A stretch of DNA of 64,000 nt, from NCBI RefSeq assembly GCF_036850765.1, contig NC_089501.1:16344997-16408996 (forward strand). Reading direction: 5' to 3'. A model generated the notes under the pieces. It made no database searches, was not told the origin of the DNA, and saw only the letters and a program-made list of their open reading frames with translations. The DNA is from Saccopteryx bilineata (Eukaryota; Chordata; Mammalia; Chiroptera; Emballonuridae). How positions within the stretch are numbered: the stretch's first letter is position 1; every line of letters starts with the position of its first letter. Shown here piece after piece: positions 24,680 to 36,805 of the stretch. A program made the position numbers and the translations under genes.

Positions 24680-26310
24680 CTACATACAGGCCACATGGGT
24701 TCAGTATATCCTTCTTCCAAGGAAGATATCTTTTCCAACTCTGAATTTACTACAGAGAATACTTTGATAGTGATTGGGAAAATTTCTGGATTGGGAACAC
24801 TGAATAAATAACAAAATCATCCCTGAAAGTACTACATGGAACATATTAGGTATAAATGTATGGCATTAATTTGAGGTAAGACAAATTGCAAATATATGTG
24901 AATTTCCCAAGCTTAGTTATAACTATTAATTACTCAATGTTTTTGAAAATTGATGATATAGAAGCAAAATTTATTTACTCCGAAGGCTGCTAATGGTTAC
25001 AATTTGATTTTACAATTGATGAATGAAGCAAAGAGGCGTTACCATTTTGTATGTGTGTATTTGTTTTAGCATTGTGAATTTTTAAGTAGGCAAAAACAAC
25101 GACAACAACAACAACAGTACTCTCTTAAAAGAAAGAAGTGCCTCCCACAGTGTAGAAGATGTGTGGATATATCAGCCATATTTATTAAACACAACTCAGT
25201 CAATGTCTAGAAAATAGTATATAGAAAAATCAAACCTCTTTTTTAAAAATTTCAGATTACCATAGGTTTTAAATTCAGGATAAAAAGTAATGACAATTTT
25301 TTTTAATTAAAAATATATATGGTTTATTTATCCCAAAAATTTCTATTTTGATTTTAATCTGTGGTAGCTGATAAGAGAGAGTGTGCATGGCATATGAAAC
25401 ATGTATATTTACTTATTTGAATAGACTGTGAACTTTCTAAAGGAAAGGACTGTGTTAGACGTATTTTAAATCATTAATGTGCAGAATAGTGCCTAGTTCC
25501 TAGAGACATTTAAAATATTTTTGAGTGACAAAACAAATAAATGATATGAAACTCTGAAACTTTCTATACTATCTGGCTTTAAGTGTAATTGAAATTTTAA
25601 TAAATAAAAATAAATTAGATTACTTACATAAGGCTAATTTTAAGATACTAACAGGATTGTTTTTTTACAAGAGTTATTCAATGAACTAGGAAGCAAGAAT
25701 GTTTCTAGATAATAGAAATGCAGTCTGGGGGAGAGATGAGAAACTAATATATTGGTAGTCATTTGGGGCCCACAATGTGATTTAATACATGTTAATATAA
25801 TACTTTATTAATGGCAGAGAAACTTCATGTAGCTAGACGGTATTGACTCTCTAGGGAAAAGTGGATGTGTTTTTTTGTGCTGAGATTTTTTTCTGTGTTC
25901 TGTGCTGACTGAAGTGAGACATGCCTTGGGGCAACTAAAATTCAAAGAGAAGAAAAGAACATTTGCTAGATTTTATGCCACATTAGTTGTCACTCAGCTG
26001 TTGTTACCATTCACTTATGACTCAAATTCCTTTAATTACATCTCAATTTTACAACATGGGCATAAAAGGTAAAACTTCTTCAATGTATGCAATTTCTTGA
26101 TTAGCCTAAAAAGACTTAGTTGGATGCTTTGTCAATATGTAGCACATTCAGTTTTCCTAACATGTTTCTGAGGCATTTTGCCTACTTCTTTTGACTTGAA
26201 CTAAAAGATCATGGAAGATCAAATAGTGACAGACATTTTGCTCTTACAATGGAAAAATACAATAAGCATTTAAAAACTTATTACTGGGAAACTAAATTTA
26301 AAAACTTTAC
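24680..26310. other. Intergenic sequence with a possible L2 tail
   Basis: 25420-25540 resembles an L2-type 3' end (GACTGTGAACTTTCT ... GTGCCTAGTTCCTAG), at low confidence. Nothing else recognised. A short (CAA)n-like patch lies near 25098-25118. Confidence 0.4.
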
Positions 26311-26317
26311 TTTCCAT

Positions 26318-26650
26318 GCATTGGCTTGGTGTGTGGATGTCCTGGGTTCTGTTCCTGGTCAGGGGACACAGGAGAATTGACTATCCACTTCTCACTCTCT
26401 ACCCTTTCTCTCTCTCTTTCTCTCTTCCCCTACCACAGCCATGGAGTGATTAGTTCAAGAACATTGGCCTGGGCACTGAGGATGGGTCCATGGAGCCTCC
26501 ACCTGAGGTGCCAATAAGAGCTCAGTTGTGAGCATGGCCCCAGATGGGCAGAGTATCAGTCTCAGGTGGGGGTTGCTGGGTGGATCTTTGTCGGGGCACA
26601 TGCAAGTCAGTCTATCTCCTCCTCTCACTTTGAAAAGAAGGAAATAAAAG
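26318..26650 (+). mobile_element. tRNA-derived SINE, class C, 5'-truncated and diverged
   Basis: Begins inside the tRNA head (GTGTGTGGATGTCCTGGG) and follows the class C body (CACAGGAGAATTGACTATCC, CACAGCCATGG, GCATGGCCCCAGATGGGCAG). Old copy. Confidence 0.75.
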
Positions 26651-26679
26651 TTTACTGTCCCTTTCATGGGGCTTAAGAT

Positions 26680-27502
26680 TAAAAATGTTTAATAGACATT
26701 TCTCCAAAGATATACAAATGGCCAATAAACACATGAAAAGATGCTCAACATCATTAGTCATTAAGAAAATTCAAATAAAAACCACAATGAAGTACCATTT
26801 TATACTCAAGGTGGGTATTAAAAAAAACACACACACACCAAGAGAGCAACACAATAAAATGGAAAAAAAAATGCTGGTGAGAATGTGGAGGAATTGAAAA
26901 CTTCATATTTTGCTGATGAGAATGTTTCATCTGTATGTAAAACAGTTTGGTGGTTTCTCAAAAAATTAAACATAAAATTACCACATGACTGTACAATTTT
27001 CAGTATATACTGAAAAGATTTTGAAAACAGGTATTCTGTAAAGCAGAATAATTTATAATAACTAACAGGTGAAAATAGCTCAAATGTCTATCAACAGATG
27101 AATGGCTAAATGGATTTATATACATACATAAAATATTTTCACTTGAGTGAATGAAGTACTGATATAGTTACAATTAGATGAACATTCAAAAAATTTCACC
27201 AAAGAAAGAAGCTAGACACAAAGGTCCTATATATTATCTAATTCTATTTATATGAAATACCCAGAATAGATAAATCCACAGAGACAGAATACAAATTGGT
27301 GGTGTCCAGGTGATAGAGGAAGGGGGAAATGAAGAAAACTACTTAATGGGTAAGGAATTTTACTATGGAATGATGGAAATGTTTTGAACTAGATAGAAGT
27401 GATGGTTTATAACGTTGTGAAGGTACTAAATGACACTGAATTTTCACTCTTCAGTAGTTCATTTTGTGTTATACAAATTTTACCTCAATAAATTAAAAAA
27501 AT
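26680..27502 (+). mobile_element. Diverged L1 ORF2 3' fragment, sense
   Basis: ORF2 C-terminal signature (ATGGCCAATAAACACATG near 26718, GATGCTCAACATCATTAG near 26741) and an L1 3' end TTACCTCAATAAATTAAAAA at 27480. 5'-truncated; frames broken. Confidence 0.8.
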
Positions 27503-27863
27503 TATTTTCCCAAAATTAGAAGCGGGGAGGCAGTCAGATAGACTCCTGCATGCGCCCAACTGGGATCCACCCGGCATGCCCACCAGGGTGGGTGATGCTC
27601 TGCCCATCTGCGGCATTGCTTCGCTGTAGCTGGAGCAATTCTAGTGCCTGAGATGGAGGCCAGGGAGCTGTCCTCAGCACCCAAGCCAACTTTGCTCCAG
27701 TGAAGCCTTGTCTGCAGGAGGGAAGAGAAAGATAAGAGAAGAAGGAGAGGGTGAAGAGTGGAGAAGCAGGTAGGCATTTCACCTGTGTGCCCTGACTGGG
27801 AATCGAACCTGGGACTTCCACATGCTGGGCCGATGCTCTACTGCTGAGCCAACCGGCAAGGGC
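27503..27863 (-). mobile_element. tRNA-derived SINE, class C, reverse
   Basis: Reverse class C copy: the head reads in complement at the right edge (GAATCGAACCTGGG near 27802, CTGCTGAGCCAACCGGCAAG near 27841). Flanked by near-identical TCAATAA(A)TTAAAAAAA at 27485-27501 and from 27864, so it landed in the tail of the L1 fragment before it. Confidence 0.88.
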
Positions 27864-27894
27864 TCAATAATTAAAAAAAAAAAAAATACAAATG

Positions 27895-28093
27895 GCCTGA
27901 CCTGTGGTGGCGCAGTGGGATAAAGCGTCGACCTGGAACACTGAGGTCGCCGGTTCGAAACCTTGGGCTTGCCTGGTCAAGGCACATATGGGAGTTGATG
28001 CTTCCTGCTCCTCCCCCTTCTCTCTCTCTCTCTGTCTCTCTCTCTCACTCCTCTCTCTCTAAAAAAAATCAACAAATAAAATATTTTTTTTAA
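27895..28093 (+). mobile_element. tRNA-derived SINE, class A, at the 5' edge of L1-B
   Basis: Class A head GCCTGACCTGTGGTGGCGCA. Flanked by AAAAAATACAAATG at 27881-27894 and 28094-28107. The same word also flanks L1-B at its 3' end (36496-36509), so this SINE sits in L1-B's 5' target duplication. Confidence 0.92.
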
Positions 28094-28108
28094 AAAAAAT
28101 ACAAATGT

Positions 28109-30399
28109 CGAATGTGGACCTTCTGCGGAAGAAGTAACTGTGGGGGAAGTTTAGAAGTTGAGGAAAGAAGATTAAACAGCGCGAGGAATCACACAAAGGA
28201 AGTGTATTGACTTGCCCATTGAAACGCCGAAGGCTAAAGGATAGTTGGATGGATCAGTGAATTGCTAGATTTAAAAAACTGCCGGTGGAGCGATGTCAGA
28301 GAAATGGCACCATGATAGGTGCTCCTGATATTTCCTTTGAGATTTCAACAAATTCAACAACTAAAGACAGAGGAAAAATCTCAGGAACACCTGAAATATA
28401 CTCACACCAGACAAACAAATGACTAGCTAAAAAGGTGGCTGAATATATAATCCATTCTGAAGGAAATAAAATGGAGAATAGAGTTTTTCAGTTTCCTTGC
28501 TGATCTGATGAAGGAACACTTTTGTCTGAAGCCAAGCAAAGTGGAGGGTCGAAGGCAGAGGGAGGAAGCTGGGTTAGGGTGGATGTTCAAGCAGAAGGAA
28601 GGACATTTTAGCTCTGCCTAGGATCACGGATGTAGGGTGAGCACAGGTGGCAGGTTCTGGTACAGGATGCCTGTGGGAGCCAGCACTAGTGGAAATAGCT
28701 TTGTGCACTCACAGCTCCATGATCCAGGGTAGTGTGTGAGTGGCTTCACCTGGCACCACCAATGTGGGCATGTGCACTCATGGGCTGGAGGGCTTAGCCT
28801 GAGACTATCAGTGATAAACATCTGTGTGGGCTGTTGCTAGTTTCTTTGTGCAGTCCCAGCTCTACCACCAGCACTGGATATAAGCAAATGCTGGGATCCC
28901 TGGGCTTGATACTGTCCAGGTGGGGCACCTCTGTAGGCCTGCATTCCTGGCTCTGACTGAGATCACAGGCGGTGCTATCTTCCTAAGTGGGCTGGTGATA
29001 GCCTCTGTGTGCATGACTGAAAGTGTGGGGCCTGGGCACACACATGGCTTTCTGCAGGCTACCAAACAGTGCACAAGAAAAAAGCTTATGGAGATTAGGC
29101 CCATGGAGCACTGAGGCTAATTGAGATGTCCAGCACCCCTTAGAAAGGCACTTGATCTGCAAACGGCTCCCATCCCACAGCACACTGTGACATGGTAGAC
29201 CTGTTCGCTGCCCTTAGAAAGGCACTGGATCAGCAGTCGGCTCCCAGCCCTGCCTGCTCTCATTGGTATCTCTGGTTGGCACAGCCTTACCCAGAACTGT
29301 GCTTTGAATGGTACTGGAGGAAGGACCTGGCTGCTCTTAGAGCCTCTTGTTCTGCAAGCAGTGGCTGGGACGAACCTCATAGCTAAGTCCCCAGGCTGCT
29401 AGCTCAAGTGGGAGAGACGTGGGGAGAGTCTCTGGAAAACTGAGTCTCTCATTGTCAGATCCTCCAAGTTATACAACAGCAAACCTCTGCCTAAAGTACC
29501 ACAGGGGCAAAACTGTAGTATGGTGACACCTGATGAAAAAAAGGAAGAAGCTACCTCTCAAAACCAGGAAAAATTACATTTTTATTCCTTTCTTTTCCAT
29601 TTTGGTCATTTTATCTTCTTTCCTTTTTATTCTTTCTTTTTCTTTTTGAACTTCATTATCCATAGTTGTTACATTTTTTATTTTTGTTATTTATGAGGGT
29701 TTCACTTCAAAAACCTTTACTTTTTTTGTTTGTTTTTCTCTTTTTCTTTTTTTCTCATTCAATCATCATTTATCAACAAATTATTATATGTTGGATTCAT
29801 GTTTTTTTGTGGTGTTTTGTGTGTTTTTTACTTTATTTTTTATCTGTTTTGTCATCTTTCCTCAGTTCCTGCTCCTTGTTCTCTGTAGTTTTATTCCCTT
29901 ATCATTATAGAATTTCTATTCTTTCACTGTATCATTTAAATTATTATTTTATTTTTTTAAGTATCACTTATTAGTGTTATTAACAATACCACTCTTGCCC
30001 TGGCCAGTTGGCTCAGTGGTAGAGCATCGGCCTGGTGTGCGGGAGTCCCGGGTTCGATTCCCAGCCAGGGCACACAGGAGAGGCGCCCATCTGTTTCTCC
30101 ACCCCTCCCCCTCTCCTTCCTCTTTGTCTCTCTCTTCCCCTCCCGCAGCCAAGGCTCCACTGGAGCAAAAGATGGCCTGGGCACTGGGGATGGCTCCTTG
30201 GCCTCTGCCTGGGTGCTGGAGTGGCTCTGGTCGTGACAGAGCAACCCCCTGGATGGGCAGAGCATCACCCCCTGGTGGGCGAGCCAGGTGAATCCTGGTC
30301 TGGCGCATGCAAGAGTCTGTCTGACTGCCTCCTGGTTTCCAGCTTCAGAAAAAAAAATACCACTCTCAAATGCCATTAAGGAAAAAAAAATCAAATATT
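28109..30399 (+). promoter_or_regulatory. L1-B 5' UTR (presumed internal promoter region)
   Basis: The first 1.4 kb (28109-29520) is clearly richer in G and C than its surroundings and contains near-repeats such as CCCTTAGAAAGGCACT (29136 and 29210). 29570-29960 is T-rich. In known L1s this region drives transcription of the full RNA; here that is inferred from position only. The class C SINE at 29996-30355 splits it. Confidence 0.65.
29996..30355 (+). mobile_element. tRNA-derived SINE, class C, inside L1-B 5' UTR
   Basis: Well-preserved head (GTTGGCTCAGTGGTAGAGC, GGTTCGATTCCCAG) and body. Duplication AATACCACTCT at 29985-29995 and 30356-30366. Younger than L1-B. Confidence 0.93.
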
Positions 30400-31319
30400 A
30401 TGGATACAAAAGACAGAGATGTAGCTCAGCTAGATGAAGAAAAATCTCTAGAAAAAAATCCAATGGTTTGTAAAACTTAAAGTTAAATGACAGAGACTTA
30501 AAAATTGAAGTCCTAAAAATACTCAGGGAAATACAGGAAAGCATGGAAAGGCAATTTAGAGAGCTCAAAAACAACTTAATGCACAGAAAGAATACTTCAC
30601 CAAGTAAGTTGAAACTATAAAAAGAACCAAACAGATATGAAAAACTTAATACATGAACTGAAAAATGAGGTACAAGCTTAGCTAATAGAACAGGCCATAT
30701 AGAGGAGAGAATTAATGACATAGGAGACAGGCAACTAGAGATACTACAGAGAGAAGAGGAAAGAGACTCACAAATTTTAAAAAAATGAGAAAGCCCTGCA
30801 GGAATTATCTCACTTCATCAGAAAAAGCAACATAAGGATAATGAGTATATCAGGAGAAGAGACAGAAAACAGAATGGAGAACATATTTAAACAAATAATT
30901 GATGAGAACTTCCCAAATCTGTGGAAAGAATTAGAGCCTCAAATCCAAGAAGCAAATAGAACACTAAGTTAAAATAACCCAAACAGGACAGCTCCAAGGC
31001 ACATCGTAATGAAATTATCACAAACCAATGACAAAGAAAAAATCCTCAAGGCAGCCAGGGAAAAGAAGAATACAACATATAAAGAAAGGCCCATTAGACT
31101 ATTAACAGATTTCTTAGCAGAAACTCTAGAATCCAGAAGACAGTGAACCCAGTATTTAAAGTACTGAAAGAGAGAAACTTCCAGCCAAGAATACTATATC
31201 CATCAAAGCTAGCCTTCAAATATGAAGGGGAAATAAAAACATTCAGAGATATAGAAAAGATGAGGGACTTTATCACCAGAAAATCCTCACTTCAGGAAAT
31301 ACTAAAGGGGGTTATTTAA
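30400..31319 (+). pseudogene. L1-B ORF1, broken
   Basis: Begins at an ATG giving MDTKDRDVAQLDEEKSLEKN, then stops within 30 codons. Later parts in other frames match ORF1p: a Lys/Glu-rich coiled-coil region (30500-30720), an RRM-like region (near 30840-31000) and a C-terminal part near 31180-31300 (ILYPSKLAF). Several stops and frameshifts. Confidence 0.75.
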
Positions 31320-31574
31320 CCAGATACAAAGTACAAACCAAAATCACAAGCAAAAGCTCCAACAAGATCACAATAAAAACAAGATGAATCAGTGACAAAA
31401 ACAAAAAAAGGGGAGAGGACAAAGATTAGCAGTAACAAAGGAGGATGGAGTACAGAAGCACTCATGAGATAACGTACTACAATGAATATGATATATATCC
31501 TTTTTGTTACCTATTGGTAACTACCCCTGAAAAGCACACTACAGAAACACATGGCTTAAAAAAAGAAGAAACAG

Positions 31575-31913
31575 CTTGACCAGGCGGTGGCGCAGTAGAC
31601 AGAGTGTTGGACTGGGATGCGGAAGACCCAGGGTCGAGACCCCAAGGTTGCACGCTTGAGCGTGGGCTCATCTGGTTTGAGCAAAACCTCACCAGCTTGA
31701 GCCCAAGGACACTGGCTCGAGCAAGGGGTTACTCAGTCTACTGAAAGCCCACGGTCAAGGTACATATGAGAAGGCGGTCAATGAACAACTAAGGTTTTGC
31801 AATGCGCAATGAAAAACTAATGATTGATGCTTCTCATCTCTCCGTTCCTGTCTGTCTGTCCCTGTCTATCCCTCTCTCTGACTCTCTCTCTCTCAGTCTC
31901 TAAAAAAAAAAAA
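31575..31913 (+). mobile_element. tRNA-derived SINE, class B, between L1-B ORFs
   Basis: The best-preserved class B copy: CTTGACCAGGCGGTGGCGCA, GGGTCGAGACCCC, GGCTCGAGCAAGGGGTTACT, TGAACAACTAAGG, then a CTCTCTGACTC tail and A run. The target duplication is obscured by A-rich flanks. Confidence 0.9.
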
Positions 31914-34233
31914 GAAAAGAAAAAACAAAGAAAAGAAGTATGGAATACAACCAAACAAAAACAAATGACAAGAAAACAAGAGAAGAACCAAACAAGATAC
32001 AAAATTATCACAAAAAATATATAAAATGGCAGTAGGAAACCCTCACGTGTCAATAATTACATTAAATGTAAATGGATTGAACTCACCAATAAAAAGACAC
32101 AGAATAGCAGAGTGGATTGAGAAAGAAAATCCAACTGTATGCTGCCTTCAAGAAACACGTCTAAGCTACAAGGATAAAAAGAAATTCAAAGTGAAAGGTT
32201 GGAAAACAATTCTCCAAGCAAATAACATCCAAAGAAAAGCAGTTGTAGCCATACTTATATCTAGCAATGCTGACTACAAGACAGCAAAGTTAATCAGAGA
32301 CAAAGATGGTCATTTCATAATAATAAAGGGAACTTTGAATCAAGAAGACATAAAACTTCTTAATATATATGCACCAAACCAAGGAGCACCAAAGTATATA
32401 AGATGTCTACTAACTGATCTAAAAATTAAAATAGACAAAAATGTAATCATACTTGTAGACCGCAATACACCGCTGATTGCACTAGATCATTCATCCAAAC
32501 AGAAAATCAATAAATAAATATTGGCATTAAATGAAACACTAGAACAATTGGATATGATAGACATCTACAGGACATCTCATCCCAAAATGTCAGAGTATAC
32601 ATTTTTCTCCAGTGTACATGGAACATTCTCAAGAATTGAACATAGATGTTGGGACACAAAACTAACATCAACAAATTCAGAGAGATTGAAATAATACCAA
32701 GCATACTCTCTGAACAAAAAGCTTTGAAACTATAATTTAACTGTAAAAGAGAAGTAAAGAAACCCATAAAAATGTGAAAATTAAACAATATACTTCTAAC
32801 AAATGAGTGGATCAAAGAAGAAATAAAAGCAGAAATCAAAGATATATACAGACAAACAAAAATGACAATATGACATATCAGAATCTCTGGCATACAGCAA
32901 AAGCAGTAATAAGAGGAAAGTTCATATCACAACAGGCTTATATGAACAAACGAGAGAGTCCAAGTAAACAACTTAACATCCTTTCTTAAGGAACTAGAAA
33001 AAGGAGAACATAGGCAACCCAAAACACCAGAAGAAAGGAAATAATAAAAATCAGAGCAGATATAAATGAAATAGAGGACAGAAAAACTATAGAAAAAATC
33101 AATAAAACAAGGAGCTGGTTTTTTGAAAAGATCAACAAAATTGACAAACCCTTAGCAAGACTCACTAAGAAAAAAAGAGGACTCATAAACAAAATCCAAA
33201 ATGAAAGAGGAGAAATCATCATAGATATCATAGATATACAAATAATTATCATAGAATACTATGAAAAACTATATGCCACCAAATTTAACAATCTAGAAGA
33301 AATGGATAAATCCCTAGAACAATACAATCTTCCTAGACTGAGTCACAAAGAAGAAAATAGACTAAACAGACCCATAAGCAAGGAGGAAAAAAAAAGAACT
33401 ATCAAAAACTTCCCAAAAAATAAAAGTCCCAGGCCAGATGGCTATACTAGTGAATTCTAACAGACATTCAAAGAAGATTTGGTTCCTATTCTACTCAAAG
33501 TCTTCCAAAAAATTGAAGAAGAAGCAATACTTCCGAACACATTTTATGATGCCAACATAACCGTCATAACAAAACCTGGCAAGGACAAACAACACAAAAA
33601 GACCAATATCTTTAATGAACACAGATACTAAAATCCTAAACAAAATATTAGCAAATTGAATACAATAACACATTAAAAAAAATAAGACATCATGATCAAG
33701 TGGGATTCATCCCTGAATCACAAAGATAGTTCAACATATGTAAAACAGTTAACATAATACATATCAACTAAACAAAGAACAAAAACCATATGATCCTATC
33801 AGTATATGCAGAAAAGGCATTTGATAAAATACAACATTATTTTATGTTTAAAACCCTCAACAAAATGGGTATAGAAGGAAAATATCTCAACATAATAAAG
33901 GCTCTTTATGATAAACCATCAGCTAACATCATATTGAATGACAAAAGACTGAAAACATTCCCTCTAAAATGAGAAACAAGGCAAGACTTTCCACTCTCTC
34001 CACTCTTATTCAACTTAATGCTGGAAGTTCTAGCCAGAGCAATCAGACAAGAGGAAGAAATAAAAGTCATTCATATTGAGAAAGTAAAAGTAAAAGTTTC
34101 ACTTTTTGCAGATGATATGATCCTATACATCAAAAACCCCAGGGACTCCACAAAAAGACTATTTAAAAAAAATAAACCAAAACAATCAGGTCACAGGATA
34201 CAAAATTAATATACAGAAGTCTATTTCATTTTT

Positions 34234-34564
34234 CTTTTTTTTTTTTTTTACAGAGACAGGGAGAGTCAGAGAGAGGATAGATAGGGACAGACAGATAGGA
34301 ACGTAGAGAGATGAGAAACATCAATCATCAGTTTTTTGTTGTGACACCTTAGTTGTTCATTGATTGCTTTCTCATATGTGCCTTGACCGTGGGCCTTCAG
34401 CAGATCGAGTAACCCCTTGCTCAAGCCAGCGACCTTGGTCTGAACTGGTGAGCTTTGCTCAAACCAGATGAGTCCACACTCAAGCTGGAGACCTCGGGGT
34501 CTCGAACCTGGTCCTCCGCACTCCAGTTCGATGCTCTAGCCACTGCACCACTGCTTTGTCAGGC
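34234..34564 (-). mobile_element. tRNA-derived SINE, class B, reverse, inside L1-B ORF2
   Basis: Complement of class B: T-run at 34237-34249, GAGAGTCAGAGAGAGGATAG, TTAGTTGTTCATTGATTGC, then GGGGTCTCGAACCTGG near 34496 and TGGTGCAGTGG in complement near 34542. It abuts an antisense L1 piece (34565-34700); see findings. Confidence 0.88.
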
Positions 34565-34700
34565 TCATGAACATGTTTTATCTTGCATATTTATTTTGGC
34601 TTTCTTTAATTTCTCTTGGCAATGTTTTGTAGTTTTGTGTGTATGTGTGTGTAGAGTTAGACATATAGCAAAGATATTATGTATTTCTTATTATTGCCTT
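34565..34700 (-). mobile_element. Antisense L1 ORF2 fragment inside sense L1-B
   Basis: TCATGAACATG at 34566 and TTCTTTAATTTCTCTTGGCA at 34602 followed by ATGTTTTGTAGTTTT are the complement of the L1 ORF2 stretch that codes around the conserved 'PCSW' region. The rest (34645-34700) is not clearly assignable. It is opposite in orientation to the host L1. Confidence 0.6.
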
Positions 34701-36594
34701 CTTATATGCCAACAATGAAACTTCAGAAAATGAACCAAAAAAAATAATCCCTTTTATGGTTGCAACAACAACAACAAAATACCTAGGAATAAACATAACA
34801 AAAAATGTAAAGGACCTATATAATGAAAACTACAAAGCATTGTTAAGGAAAATTGAAAAAGATACAATGAAATGTAAAAATACTTCTTGTTCTTGGATAG
34901 GAAGAATAAATATAGTTAAAAGTACCATATTACCCAAAGCAATATACAAATTTCATGCAATTTCCATTAAATTTCCAATGTCATGTTTTAAAAAAATGGA
35001 ACAAAAATCATCAGATTTATATGGAAGTATAAAAAACCCTGAATAGCCAAAGTAATCCTAATGAAAAGAACAAAACCTGGGGCATTACAATACCTGACTT
35101 CAAATTATATTATAGAGCCACGATAATCAAAACAGCATGGTATTGGCAGAAAAATAGATACTCAGACTAATGGAACATAATAGAGAGCCCAGAAATAAAA
35201 CCACATATATATGGTCAAACCATCTTTGATAAAAGAGCCAAAAACACACAATGGAGAAAAGAAAGACTTTTCAATAAATGGTGCTGGGAAAACTGGAGAG
35301 CTATGTGCAAAAGAATGAAACTTGACTACAGTTTGTCTCCTTGTACCAAAATTAATTGAAAATGGATCAAAAACCTAAATATAAGATCTGAAACAATAAT
35401 TTACAAGAAGAAAACATAGATACTAAATTCATGGACCATGGCCATAGAGAACATTTTATGAATTTGACTCCAAAGGCAAGAAAAGTGAAGGCAAAGATAA
35501 ATAAATGGGACTACATCAGACTAAGAAACTTTTGCACAGCAAAAGAAACTGACATTTTTAAACAACAGCACAGATAAGGGCCTAATATCCAAAATATACA
35601 AAGAACTCACAAAACTCAACAACAAAAAAGCAAGCAACCAATAAAAAAAATGAGGACATGAACAGACATTTCTCCCAGGAAGAAATACAAATGGCCAACA
35701 GATATATGAAAAGATGCTTATCTTCACTAGCTGTTAGTGAAATACAAATCAAAACTACAATGAGATACCACCTCATACCTGTTAGATTAGCTTTGATCAA
35801 CAAGACAGGTAACAACAAGTGTTGGAGAGGCTGTGGAGAAAAAGGAATCCTCATTCACTGTTGGTGGGAATGTAAAGTAGTACAACCACTATGGAAAAAA
35901 GTATGGTGGTTCCACAAAAATTAATAATAGAACTACAATATGACCCAGCAACCCCTCTACTGGTTACATACCCCCAAAACTCAAAAACATGTTTATGTAA
36001 AGATTCATGTATCCCCATCGCAGCATTGTTCACAGTGGCCAAGACATGGAAACAACCAAAAAGCCCTTCAATAAATGATTAAAGAAGAAGTGGTACATAT
36101 ATACTATGGAATATTACTCAGCCATAAGAAATGATGACATAAGATCATTTACAACAACATGGGTGGACCTTGGTAACATTATACTGAGTGAAATAAGTAA
36201 ATCAGAAAAAACTAAGAACTGTATGATTCCATACATAGGTGGGACACAAAATTGAGACTCAGGGACATGGATAAGATTCATGCAGTGGTTACCAGGTGGA
36301 GGGGAAGGGATGAGAGGGAGGGGAGGTGAGGGGCATAAAGAAAACCAAATAAGAGGGGACGGAGGGCAATTTTTTTTTGGATGATGTGTATACAACATAA
36401 TCAAATGTTAAAATTATCTGGGATGTTTTCTCTAAATCTATGTACTCTAACTGATCAATGTCACCCTGTTATAGTTAATTGTCTAAATAAAATTTAAAAA
36501 ATACAAATGTTGATAAATATTTATTTATTTATTTAAATGAGTTTAATGAATGGAGTGATGGCTGTCAGAGTTTGGAGATCTTAAGCTTACTATT

Positions 36595-36790
36595 TTTAAT
36601 TTAATTTATTGGGGTGACATTGGTTAACATAATTATACAGGTTTCTGATGTCCAATTTTAGAACACATTTCTGTACACCTTATTGTATGTTCATCCCCCA
36701 AGTCAAGTCTTTGTTCATCACCATTTCTCTCTCCTCCCCTCCTTCATCTACCCACCCACCCACGGCAATCACCTGGTTGTTATTGTCCAG
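36595..36790 (-). mobile_element. L1 3'-end fragment, antisense
   Basis: Complement of an L1 3' UTR end: ATTTATTGGGGTGACATTGG at 36604, AATTATACAGGTTTCTGATG at 36631, then the CT-rich complement of a purine tract (36721-36760). Confidence 0.7.
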
Positions 36791-36805
36791 GAGTTTTATT
36801 TTTTG

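Larger units (their letters stand above)
32026..36256 (+). pseudogene. L1-B ORF2, broken
   Basis: The endonuclease opens at 32026 and stays open for 163 codons (VSIITLNVNGLNSPIKRHR, CCLQETRL, LNIYAPNQGAP), longer than the matching part of L1-A, but stops at 32515-32517. Reverse transcriptase remnants: RPDGYTSEF near 33430, FADD at 34105-34116. The compound insertion at about 34232-34701 lies after FADD. 34756-35046 and 35658-36082 carry distal ORF2. The C-terminus reads MIPYIGGTQN near 36250. Many stops. Confidence 0.88.
28109..36495 (+). mobile_element. LINE-1 element L1-B, near full length, inactive
   Basis: Contains a 5' UTR (28109 to about 30399), ORF1 (30400-31319), an inter-ORF region (31320-32025), ORF2 (32026-36256) and a 3' UTR with an A-rich end. 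Target duplication AAAAAATACAAATGT at 28094-28108 and 36496-36510. Three later insertions lie inside: class C SINE 29996-30355, class B SINE 31575-31913 and a compound insertion at about 34232-34701. Without these it is about 7.2 kb, roughly full length for a mammalian L1 with a long 5' UTR. All ORFs are disabled. Confidence 0.9.

Noticed and set aside
32026..32517. A 163-codon frame with endonuclease motifs as a host gene
   Set aside because: It is the start of L1-B ORF2, continuous with L1 reverse transcriptase remnants downstream.
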